DNA of 22,097 bases from contig CAYYNP010000166.1 of the NCBI GenBank assembly GCA_964472545.1, positions 1 through 22,097 on the forward strand, in the 5' to 3' direction. Below, piece by piece: positions 9,301 through 16,123 of this stretch (positions within the stretch are counted from its first letter, which is position 1; every line of letters begins with the position of its first letter). The position numbers and the translations under genes are program-made. The stretch is from CAYYNP01 sp964472545. Its GTDB lineage: Bacteria; Planctomycetota; Planctomycetia; Pirellulales; Thermoguttaceae. Below the pieces are notes generated by a model that was given only the letters and a program-made list of their open reading frames with translations, was not told where the DNA came from and did not search any database.

Positions 9301-10097
9301 CGGAACGTCACGCCGTCACCTTCGCCGGTAGGCGTAACCGCATTGGCAAATCGGAGCGTGATCGGCCGGCAATCGGGCAATGTCAGCGGATACTCGATCG
9401 CCATCGTGCCTACGTGCCCATCGTGCCAGGGGGGATGGATCGCCACCACGTCGCGCATCTCTCCGCCGAGGGTCTGCCGCCGCAACGAAAGCGATCCGCG
9501 GCTTTCGGTCCCCGACCCTTGCCAGCCAACGGGCATCACCTTGGCCTGCTGGCCAAAGACCTCCACAATCGATCGGTGCACCGACAGCCTCCACAGAGCC
9601 AGCTTGCCGTTGATTGGCGAAGTCGTCGCCTTCCATGGCACGCTCACCACGTCCCTCTGCGGCGGAGGCAATTGCGTTTCGACGATCAACACCGGATGGG
9701 CCACCATCGGTTGCCCGTCGTGCTCAAAACGGACGAACGCGTGGATCGGATAGTGGGCGCTGTAGGTCGGCTCACCTACAAAGACCTTGAAGCGATGAAC
9801 GACGGAGTCTTTGGGCTTCACGCTAAACGGCATCGCCACGGGCGGTTCGGCCCGCCATTGGTCGATGACTCCAAGCCGCAGCGTGCCGGTTATAGGCCGT
9901 TTGTCGGAGTTGGCGACCAACACCCGCACATCGAGCCACGTGCCGGCCTTCGAGACCACGCCCGGCCCTTCGATTCGCGCCTCGATTGGCCCAACCCGAT
10001 CGATGGGGGGGGTGTATGCGGTCGCGGAAGAGACCAGTACGAGCCACAATGCCGAGCATGCCCCGATGAGGGCCGACGGGTTTGGCAGGGTATTCAT
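6399..10097 (-). CDS. Secreted protein with probable GH101/DUF5696-like TIM-barrel glycosidase core
   Basis: 1232 residues. The start is ATG at 10097, with AAGGGAG at 10106-10112 as ribosome site; an open frame 28 codons longer would put polar sequence ahead of the signal peptide. Residues 1-27 are a signal peptide (hydrophobic ALWLVLVSS, then ATA/YTPP). The first half (about 30-580) is beta-rich, with carbohydrate-binding or sandwich character. From about 588 a TIM-barrel-like segment begins (FVFDLWGGRYEES). Acidic candidates stand where GH101-type enzymes keep theirs: D736 in FFIDVWSS and E783 in QVSESGHD. The C-terminal 300 residues look like further beta modules. The likely role is cleavage of complex glycans outside the cytoplasm. 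The family assignment rests on motif resemblance, not alignment; a general alpha-galactosidase-like fold is the alternative. It is alone on its strand and convergent with the CotH gene. Confidence 0.68.
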   Translation of the reverse strand: MNTLPNPSALIGACSALWLVLVSSATAYTPPIDRVGPIEARIEGPGVVSKAGTWLDVRVLVANSDKRPITGTLRLGVIDQWRAEPPVAMPFSVKPKDSVVHRFKVFVGEPTYSAHYPIHAFVRFEHDGQPMVAHPVLIVETQLPPPQRDVVSVPWKATTSPINGKLALWRLSVHRSIVEVFGQQAKVMPVGWQGSGTESRGSLSLRRQTLGGEMRDVVAIHPPWHDGHVGTMAIEYPLTLPDCRPITLRFANAVTPTGEGDGVTFRVRVAAADAPLGHSGEVVFERHIDARRFELAEVDLGRFAGKTVRLQLESHPGPNNNTGWDQSYWAEPTLVVGNPPQPPPFPPKDDAGSQRLGVLRRDGTQYEVRVWPGRRGLLDAVVGFRSENTQLHFRGFEISVLGGRIDDDRSPILLQDTREEPSSEGYRVRHRFEGPTATFDLVGRLYVEGGALRAAFHLENVPPPKPWSAVFLEDVAAGSFGRKVRQVYAGHGNVIRDPGTMRLNFDGHRLATSFVGFDFDGGISLVQGVDVPPSCLQVEPTDRHYSLHTSHATTMTFIPAADVWQGVRVWRDVNGLKPAGGVRRLAGRFVFDLWGGRYEESRQELLRAFRYGLTDSMVVWHNWQRHGYDYRLPDIYPANPHWGTHEEFCRLAAECRSAGVLFAPHDNYIDFYPDAEGFSYEKRIAFHRDGTPVKAWLNEGRNARSYRYRADAVEPYLRRNLKLIHEGVAPDAFFIDVWSSVRPYDYWTADGRFFDGVATRDSWGLHFASIRDLLGNNAPQVSESGHDQLIGWLDGAQTNHLRVGEPIGDGRNSWCVWNVPCSDAERTPWFDAAHHDRFILHGAGYSGRYQGGLDARLHGIYSDDYIATEVLTGHPAMVGRPFGRDVVRKYWLTHDLMRALALRQIETVHFAADDLHRQHIQWSGGGDVWVNRGSIDWKVAGRTLPPYGFYARVLTDRGLVAASITRRDGIIVEEAHGPDHVYVNGRAVIDARLPVSATVESVQLHDARRFTIPLRWQLDVPIPEGYRPFLHLVDDKGEIVFQASQDPAPLADGRTGRIETTAVGYLPETLPEETTWGLCLGFYRPTDGRRLPLTGPDDGTGRIRLGTIRLGVKGGRPDGMAWTPHQPKPDAWLARQNPQAKPIDFGGITTATGVRLSRDGNRLLLTPLPNTGKDEFTVRLTPAVLRWQLPQPRHVEMLGEDGEVIRRVPVQRQGDTILIEVEPATFAYRLTP

Positions 10098-10148
10098 GGC
10101 GTGCACTCCCTTGTCGTGCGTGTGATTGTCGAGTGGGCCGAGGTTCCG

Positions 10149-10177
10149 TTGCCAAGCTGCGGATCGTGGGACATAAT
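10149..10177 (+). promoter_or_regulatory. Sigma70-like promoter for the WD40/kinase operon
   Basis: TTGCCA at 10149-10154 and CATAAT at 10172-10177 are separated by exactly 17 bases; each hexamer matches the consensus at five of six positions. Transcription would start near 10184, leaving a leader of roughly 165 nt before the ATG at 10351. The site lies in the divergent gap between the glycosidase-like gene and this operon. No equally good minus-strand promoter was found. Confidence 0.5.
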
Positions 10178-10350
10178 GCAATAGAATACCCGAAATCGCC
10201 CGAACAGGTTATGAATCTTGGGTCTTCCGGCGTTTCTGCGCGCCGATGGCGGCGAAAACGCTGCCCGCCGCCAAGACCCGGCGTGGATGTCCGACAACTT
10301 GGGAGCACCCATCTGTCGGACATGAAGAGGCCCCCAATGGCACGGATTTG

Positions 10351-13300
10351 ATGGCACTATTCGACCCATATCGACAGTGGTTGGGAATTCCACCGAAGGA
10401 ACAACCGCCCAACCACTATCGCCTGCTGGGCATCGGCCCCTTCGAGTCCGACCCCGACGTGATCTCCAACGCTGCCGACCGGCAGATGACCCACGTGCGG
10501 ACGTATCAGTCGGGCAAGCGTTCGGAACTCTCGCAGCAGATCCTCAACGAGTTGGCGGCCGCCCGGGTATGCCTGCTCGATCCATCGAACAAGGCCAAGT
10601 ACGACTCCCAATTGCGGGCCAAAGGAGGAGCTGAGCAGACCGTCGTGCCGCCGCCTTCCGCACCGCAGTCGACGACCGGGCCGCCGCCACCGCGAGAAAA
10701 CACGGCCGCACCGCCGCAGGCCGGCGTTTCGCCGGTGCCGCAGGTCGCCTCCACCGGAAGCACCTTCTCTCCGGCAACCCGATCGGCCGGCTATTCCACC
10801 CGGCGCAAGAAGAAGTCGAATCCGGCCGGCGTGCTGATCACGGTTTCGTTGATCTTGATCTCGGGCGTGTTGCTGATCTGGGCGTTGAATCGGCCCAGCA
10901 AAGAGGCCACTCCGAAGCCGTCGGCCTCGAAACGCAACGGCAACGGATCGTCCGGCCGAACGACACACCTCAAGACCCCGCGAACGCCCACGCGTAGCCC
11001 GGGCGGCAACCGCCCTCGCCCGCCGATCGGACCGTTTCCTGCGATACCCGTGGCGGAGACGGTCGGCGAGATCCGGTCGCTGTCGGGCCATTCGGGCCCG
11101 GTCACAGGTGCGGCGTTTTCACCGGTGGGCATCTTTGCCGTCTCGGGAAGTGAAGACAAGTCGGTATGCAAGTGGGATCTGCAAAGCGGCGGCAACGTGA
11201 TGCAATACAAGGGATCGGCCGATCCGGTCCTGTCGGTGGCCGTGTCGGCCGACGGCCGGCACGTGTTGGCCGTAACCGGCCAGCCCGAGCCGCGGCGGGG
11301 CACGTCGGTCCACGTCTGGGAGGCGGCCAGCGGTGAAGGCACGCTGCGGCTCGAGGTGCCGACCGGAGAGAGCGTCGAGCACGCGCTGTTCGACCCCGGC
11401 GACGGCACCCGCGTGTTGCTGGCCTATGCCGACGGCACGATCTCGCTGTTCGACACCGTCGGCAAGAGCGAGGTCCGTCAGTTTATCGGCCATCAAGGAG
11501 CCGTCCATTGCCTGGCGTTCTCTCGCGACGGCAGCCAGGTACTTTCGGCGGGCGCCGACGGCACGGTGCGGCTCTGGGATCGCAACGCCGACAAAGAACT
11601 CCTGGTGCTCCAAGGGCATCAGGGCCCGGTGACGTGTGTGGCCTTTTCGCCCGACCAGGCGCAGGCGGTCTCCGGCGGGGCCGACCGAACGTTGCGATTC
11701 TGGGACCTCAAGACCGGTACGCCCGCCAGCTTTTCGGACAAACACCGCGACGCGGTCGCTTCGGTAGACTACTCGTCGGACGGCCGTTTCGTGGTCTCCG
11801 GCAGTCTCGACGGCACGGTGCGCGTCTTCCGAGCCACCGACGCCGTGGAGGTCCATTTCGTCGGCGAGCACCCGGGTGGCGTGCGCAGTGCGGCGTTCGG
11901 GCCGGACGATCGCCGCGTGCTCTCGGCCGGCAACGACAAGCTTGCGCGGCTCTGGCGGCTGCCCGATCTTTCGCCGTTGCCCGATCTCCCGCCGACCGGG
12001 CCCGGCATCCAACCGGTCGACCCGCCCACGGAACCCAATCGCTTGGCCGTTCCGGACGCCAAGGCACGTCAAGAGGCGGAGGAGTTGGTCAGAAACGTGG
12101 TCTTCAAGCAGGAGTTCGAGGCGGCCGATCGTCCGTCGCTGAAAGCGGCCTTGGCGCAGAAGCTCTTCGACGAAGGCAATAAGCCGCAGCAGAACGTGGC
12201 GCTGCCGTTCGTGCTGTTGACGCTGGCACGAGATCTGGCCGTGGAGTTGGGCGACGCCGATACGGCCCTGCGCGCCGTCGACCGCTTGGCGGAAACGTAC
12301 CAGCTCGACGGGCCGAGTGAGAAGACCGACGCGTTCGAGGCGTTGGCCCGGGCGACGCTTCCCGCCGCCGGCAAGAGAACGCTCGTCGAGAGGATGCTCT
12401 TGGTCGTCGACGAAGCGCAAGCGGCCGACGATTTCGACTCGGCCGGCCGACTGGTCGCATTGGCGCAAGCCACGACCCTCGGCCCTCGCGACGGACCGCT
12501 GAAGCATCGCATCACGGCAACGGCCCAACGGGTCGAGCAACTCAACCAAGTGTACCAGAAGGTCGCCGCCGCGCACGACGTGCTGAAGCAGCAGCCCGAC
12601 GATCCGGCGGCCAATGAGATCGTGGGCCGCTATCACTGCTTCGTCAAAGGCGAGTGGCCGCGGGGGCTGCCGCGATTGGCCGCGGGTGCCGACGAGACAC
12701 TGAAGACGCTTGCCCAAACCGATCTGGCCGACCCTACGGTCGCCGCCGAACAACTCGCCCTGGCCGACCAGTGGTGGAACGTGGCGGCGAACTACGACGG
12801 AGCGGTGCAAGAGCAAATACGCTGGCACGCAGCCTCGTGGTACCGGCTGGTCGAGCCCGACTTGGTCGGCGTGCAGCAGAGCAAGGCCCGTCAGCGTCTG
12901 GCCGAAGCCGGCGATCCGGCCGCGCCGGCCGCGGCGGCAACGCTCCCGTCGGTCAAGGGACTCGAATGCCGCAACGACGCCCACCGGCCGGCCATGCTTG
13001 CGTACTTCGGCGGCAACGACGCCAGCGAAGCTGCCGTAGCGCGGGCGCTCGACTGGCTCAGCCGGCATCAACGGGCCGACGACGGCAGTTGGAACTTCGA
13101 CCACACCGGCCCCCACTGCCAGGATCGCTGTGCGGACCCCGGCACCTTCGACGTGGCCAATAATGCCGCCACCGCGTTGGCACTGTTGCCTTTTCTCGGA
13201 GCCGGGCACGGACCGCGCGACGGCAAGTATCAAAAGAACGTGTCGCTAGGGCTGATCTACCTGAAGGATCGCATGGCCTGGCAGGGGAGCCTCTACGAGC

Positions 13301-14034
13301 GTGGCGTCAATCCCATGCCGTCGCACGCGCTGGGGACGATCGCCCTTTGCGAGGCGTGTGCGGTCACCCGCGACGCCCAGACCCGCGGCATTGCCCAGGC
13401 CGCCGTGAGCTTCATCGTCGAAACCCAAAACGCAGGCGGCGGATGGGGGCCCAAACCGCCGCTGCCGCCGGACGGCGAAGGCGACCCGAGCGACGTGTTG
13501 ACGACCGGCTGGAACTTAGCGGCACTGAGGACGGCCGAGTGGGCCGGCCTGAACGTGCCGCAAAAGGCGTTCACCCGGGCCGACGAGTATCTCGATTCGA
13601 TGCGGACCGAAAGCGGCACGGGTTTTCGCCGCAACGAAAACCAGGCGGCCGATCGCAGCGACCCGACCGCGACCGCCGTGGCGGCCCTCGCGCTGATGTA
13701 CGCCGGCCGGCCGCGCGACGACGAGGCCATAGCCGACGCCGTGGCTTCGCTGAGCAAGTCGGGGCCGTCGACGTCGGGTGACTTCCACACGGGCTACTTC
13801 CAAAGCCACCTGATGCGTCAGTTCGGTGGCACCGACTGGCAGACGTGGGGCCCGAAGGCCCGCGACCATCTGGTCTTCACCCAAGCCGACGAAGGTCACG
13901 AGGCCGGAAGCTGGCACGCTGCGCAGAAGGGCTGGTGTAACGAGAGCGGCGGACGGCTGCTCTCGACCGTGCTGGCCGCGCTCTCGCTGGAAGTCTACTA
14001 TCGCCATCCGCCGCTGTATCCACCCGGCCGTTGA
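10351..14034 (+). CDS. Membrane protein: J-like domain, TM, WD40 propeller, planctomycete helical module, terpenoid-cyclase-like toroid
   Basis: 1227 residues, starting at the ATG that gives MALFDPYRQWLGIPP, the usual N-terminus of planctomycete relatives; the frame is open 35 codons further up, but that part looks non-coding. No good Shine-Dalgarno is visible. Residues 1-85 are J-domain-like (YRLLGIG ... LLDPSNKAKYD) but lack the HPD motif. A Pro/Ala-rich stretch and RRKKK precede a TM helix (about 160-179), predicting N-in/C-out. Seven WD40 blades (about 234-540; KWDLQSG, VRLWDRN, RFWDLKTG, RLWRLPD) make a full propeller. Residues 569-867 match a helical module common in planctomycete proteins (QWWNVAANYDG, HAASWYRLV). 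Residues 894-1220 are an alpha/alpha toroid like prenyltransferase/squalene-cyclase repeats (DDGSWNFD, GGGWGP, AGSWHAAQ). The gene is 12 bases upstream of a Ser/Thr kinase and is presumably co-transcribed with it; a scaffold or sensor role is inferred. Confidence 0.82.
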   Translation: MALFDPYRQWLGIPPKEQPPNHYRLLGIGPFESDPDVISNAADRQMTHVRTYQSGKRSELSQQILNELAAARVCLLDPSNKAKYDSQLRAKGGAEQTVVPPPSAPQSTTGPPPPRENTAAPPQAGVSPVPQVASTGSTFSPATRSAGYSTRRKKKSNPAGVLITVSLILISGVLLIWALNRPSKEATPKPSASKRNGNGSSGRTTHLKTPRTPTRSPGGNRPRPPIGPFPAIPVAETVGEIRSLSGHSGPVTGAAFSPVGIFAVSGSEDKSVCKWDLQSGGNVMQYKGSADPVLSVAVSADGRHVLAVTGQPEPRRGTSVHVWEAASGEGTLRLEVPTGESVEHALFDPGDGTRVLLAYADGTISLFDTVGKSEVRQFIGHQGAVHCLAFSRDGSQVLSAGADGTVRLWDRNADKELLVLQGHQGPVTCVAFSPDQAQAVSGGADRTLRFWDLKTGTPASFSDKHRDAVASVDYSSDGRFVVSGSLDGTVRVFRATDAVEVHFVGEHPGGVRSAAFGPDDRRVLSAGNDKLARLWRLPDLSPLPDLPPTGPGIQPVDPPTEPNRLAVPDAKARQEAEELVRNVVFKQEFEAADRPSLKAALAQKLFDEGNKPQQNVALPFVLLTLARDLAVELGDADTALRAVDRLAETYQLDGPSEKTDAFEALARATLPAAGKRTLVERMLLVVDEAQAADDFDSAGRLVALAQATTLGPRDGPLKHRITATAQRVEQLNQVYQKVAAAHDVLKQQPDDPAANEIVGRYHCFVKGEWPRGLPRLAAGADETLKTLAQTDLADPTVAAEQLALADQWWNVAANYDGAVQEQIRWHAASWYRLVEPDLVGVQQSKARQRLAEAGDPAAPAAAATLPSVKGLECRNDAHRPAMLAYFGGNDASEAAVARALDWLSRHQRADDGSWNFDHTGPHCQDRCADPGTFDVANNAATALALLPFLGAGHGPRDGKYQKNVSLGLIYLKDRMAWQGSLYERGVNPMPSHALGTIALCEACAVTRDAQTRGIAQAAVSFIVETQNAGGGWGPKPPLPPDGEGDPSDVLTTGWNLAALRTAEWAGLNVPQKAFTRADEYLDSMRTESGTGFRRNENQAADRSDPTATAVAALALMYAGRPRDDEAIADAVASLSKSGPSTSGDFHTGYFQSHLMRQFGGTDWQTWGPKARDHLVFTQADEGHEAGSWHAAQKGWCNESGGRLLSTVLAALSLEVYYRHPPLYPPGR

Positions 14035-14046
14035 GGACGCCGAACC

Positions 14047-15624
14047 TTGAGCGACACCGCGGGCCAACCCGACGAAACGTCCGCCCTGGGCGACCTCTCC
14101 GGCCGCCAGTTCGGCAACTTCCAGCTACTGCGGAAGCTGGGCCGCGGGGCCATGGCCGAGGTCTATCTGGCGGAACAGTCGGCGCTGAAGCGCAAGGTGG
14201 CGGTGAAGATCCTCAAGCCGAGCCTGGCCGAAGACGAGACCTACCTCAAGCGATTCGAGGTCGAAGCCCAGGCGGCCGCGTCGCTGGTACACGCCAACAT
14301 CGTGCAGATCTACGAGGTCGGCCGAGTCGATCGGCTGCACTACATTGCCCAGGAGTACGTGCGCGGCCAGAACCTCCACCAGTGGATCACTCGCCACGGG
14401 ACGCCCGATCTGCCCCAGGCGTTGTCGATCATGCGCCAGGTGGCCGCCGCGCTGGCCAAGGCGGCCGAACAACGCGTGGTGCATCGCGACGTGAAGCCCG
14501 AGAACATCATGCTCACCCAGAGCGGTGAGGTGAAGGTGGCCGATTTCGGCTTGGCCCGCGTGGTGCGCGAGGGCGAGGCGCTGCACTTGACTCGCGTCGG
14601 GCTGACCATGGGGACGCCGCTGTACATGAGCCCCGAGCAAGTCGAGAGCAAGCCGCTGGACCACCGCAGCGATCTCTACTCGTTCGGCGTGACCTGCTAC
14701 CACATGCTGGGGGGCGCGCCGCCGTTTCGCGGCCAAACCGCACTCGGCGTGGCCGTGCAACATCTGAAAACGCGGCCCGAGCCGCTGGAAAACGTCCGCG
14801 CCGACTTGCCCGCGGCGTTGTGCCGGCTGGTCCACCGGATGTTGGCCAAAGACCCGGAGGAACGTCCGCAATCGGCGCGGGAAATCCTTCGCGAACTGCG
14901 CCACTTGCACCAAGAGCACTTCGACGATCAGTGGCCCGAAGACCTGCCGGGGTGGGAGCCCGTCGGGACCGAGATACCCACCGACCCACGTCTCGAGGTC
15001 ACGCGGCAACTCGACGGACTGATGAAGACCGTGGCCATGCGGTCGAGCAAACATCGCGCACGTTGGGCCTTCGTGGCGGCGGCGGCCGCTCTGTTTCTGC
15101 TGGGAGGGTTCGTGGCGTGGCAGACGACCAAAGAGCCGTATCTGTTGACCGGCGCCGAGGAGCCGCCCACGGAGATCCACAAGCAAGAGTCGGCGTTGAT
15201 GCAGTATCTCTACGCCAGCCGAAGTGGCACGGAGCAGGCGTGGGAAAGCGTGATCGAGTACTATCCCGACAACAAGCCCCTCTGCGATCGCGCCCGGCAG
15301 GAGTTGGCGAGGATCTACGTGCTCGGCGGTGAGTACGATCGGGCGTTGGAGATCTTCGATCGGTTTGCGGCCTACGAGGAGCCGGAGGGCGAGCTGCGCA
15401 CTTTCGGGCTGGTGGGGCAATACGGAGTGTTGACGTTAGTGGGGGAATATGACGAAGCGGCGGTAGTGCTCACCGACATCTCCCCGCTCGAATTGGGGCT
15501 GCGCGACGACCCGATGCGGCGGCTGTTTTTCACCGCGTTGCGGTTGAACAAGGCCCGGCTCGACGAGCGCACCGCCTTGGAATGGGACCAGTTCTTCCAC
15601 GAGTTGGCTCCCAAAGAGGAGTAG
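14047..15624 (+). CDS. Transmembrane Ser/Thr protein kinase (Hanks type, PknB-like) with TPR-like ectodomain
   Basis: 525 residues from a TTG start at 14047. GAGGA (14033-14037) overlaps the stop codon of the upstream gene and is nine bases away, which supports this start and suggests translational coupling. The kinase domain (about 22-285) is complete: Gly-rich loop GRGAMAEVY, catalytic lysine K54 (VAVKILK), HRDVKPEN with D148, DFG with D166, and SPEQ. The catalytic D is preceded by R, so it is an RD kinase of the kind normally activated in its activation loop. A TM helix at about 340-360 (WAFVAAAAALFLLGGFVAW) is preceded by basic residues, putting the kinase in the cytoplasm. The outer part (about 361-525) is helical and TPR-like (ARQELARIYVLGGEYDRALEIF), without PASTA repeats. 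Its partner is probably the WD40 protein encoded just upstream. Confidence 0.92.
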   Translation: MSDTAGQPDETSALGDLSGRQFGNFQLLRKLGRGAMAEVYLAEQSALKRKVAVKILKPSLAEDETYLKRFEVEAQAAASLVHANIVQIYEVGRVDRLHYIAQEYVRGQNLHQWITRHGTPDLPQALSIMRQVAAALAKAAEQRVVHRDVKPENIMLTQSGEVKVADFGLARVVREGEALHLTRVGLTMGTPLYMSPEQVESKPLDHRSDLYSFGVTCYHMLGGAPPFRGQTALGVAVQHLKTRPEPLENVRADLPAALCRLVHRMLAKDPEERPQSAREILRELRHLHQEHFDDQWPEDLPGWEPVGTEIPTDPRLEVTRQLDGLMKTVAMRSSKHRARWAFVAAAAALFLLGGFVAWQTTKEPYLLTGAEEPPTEIHKQESALMQYLYASRSGTEQAWESVIEYYPDNKPLCDRARQELARIYVLGGEYDRALEIFDRFAAYEEPEGELRTFGLVGQYGVLTLVGEYDEAAVVLTDISPLELGLRDDPMRRLFFTALRLNKARLDERTALEWDQFFHELAPKEE

Positions 15625-15869
15625 CCGGCGCGGCACGCCCGCTTCTCCTGCCTCCCGTCTCGCCCTATCTTCACTGTCAAGCGGAAAAAAATCTGCAAAT
15701 TGCCTCCGAGCGTCGCCGTTTCGGCTTCCCCGGCCAGGAAACGCGAAAACCCCGGAAAAACAAGTGTCTTCTTGCCCTCGGCAGATTTCCGTGTACCTGC
15801 GAGCCTTCCCGCGATTCTCGCCGCAACCTCCCGTATCCTCACGGCTTAGATCAACTCGCGCGGCCCTTA

Positions 15870-15897
15870 TTGACCGAATCGTCGATCTAGCTAAACT
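15870..15897 (+). promoter_or_regulatory. Putative nrdJ promoter
   Basis: TTGACC (15870-15875, five of six consensus bases) is followed after 16 bases by TAAACT (15892-15897, four of six). Transcription would begin near 15904, directly before the first NrdR box, so bound NrdR would block the start region. An alternative is TTGTGG (15918-15923), 16 bases, TACAAT (15940-15945), whose two hexamers lie within the two NrdR boxes. Either choice puts the boxes in a repressing position. Confidence 0.4.
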
Positions 15898-15907
15898 CTA
15901 ACGCTAT

Positions 15908-15954
15908 CGCCTGTATGTTGTGGTGGATCGGGCTCCGACTACAATATATAGCGG
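15908..15954 (+). promoter_or_regulatory. Tandem NrdR boxes upstream of nrdJ
   Basis: NrdR is the zinc-finger/ATP-cone repressor of ribonucleotide reductase genes, and it binds paired 16-bp boxes with the core CWATATATWG. The box at 15939-15954 has the core CAATATATAG, matching all ten core positions. The box at 15908-15923 has CTGTATGTTG, matching eight of ten. They start 31 bases apart, about three helical turns, which is the spacing known for paired NrdR boxes. The first recognisable gene downstream is nrdJ, exactly the expected target. NrdR itself is not encoded in this window. Confidence 0.8.
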
Positions 15955-16123
15955 TGCAAGTCGATTCTAGCGTCCCCCCGATAGTTGTACTCCCGGGTGG
16001 CGATTTTTCAAAATTCCGGCATTCTCTGAGGTTCAAACTATCTAGATGCTGATATCGACTCTATACTAACGTACACTTATCCGCACGGATGCCCGTGGTT
16101 TTCATTGAGGAAGGGACCCAGTC

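Larger units (their letters stand above)
15625..16123 (+). other. Regulatory intergenic region before nrdJ
   Basis: The 499-base gap contains no convincing gene. Its right half is markedly AT-richer than the neighbouring genes and carries a candidate promoter (15870-15897) and a pair of NrdR boxes (15908-15954). The leader from there to the ATG at 16124 is about 170-220 nt. I found no cobalamin-riboswitch B12 box in it. A second -10-like TATACT (16062-16067) has no partner -35 at normal spacing. GAGGAAGGG at 16107-16115 is the ribosome site of nrdJ. Confidence 0.6.

Noticed and set aside
10098..10181. 28-codon N-terminal extension of the glycosidase-like protein
   Set aside because: The extension is polar and would bury the signal peptide; the internal ATG at 10097 has a good AAGGGAG ribosome site.
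15955..16106. Cobalamin riboswitch in the nrdJ leader
   Set aside because: It was looked for because the enzyme needs B12, but no B12-box-like motif or matching helices are visible.
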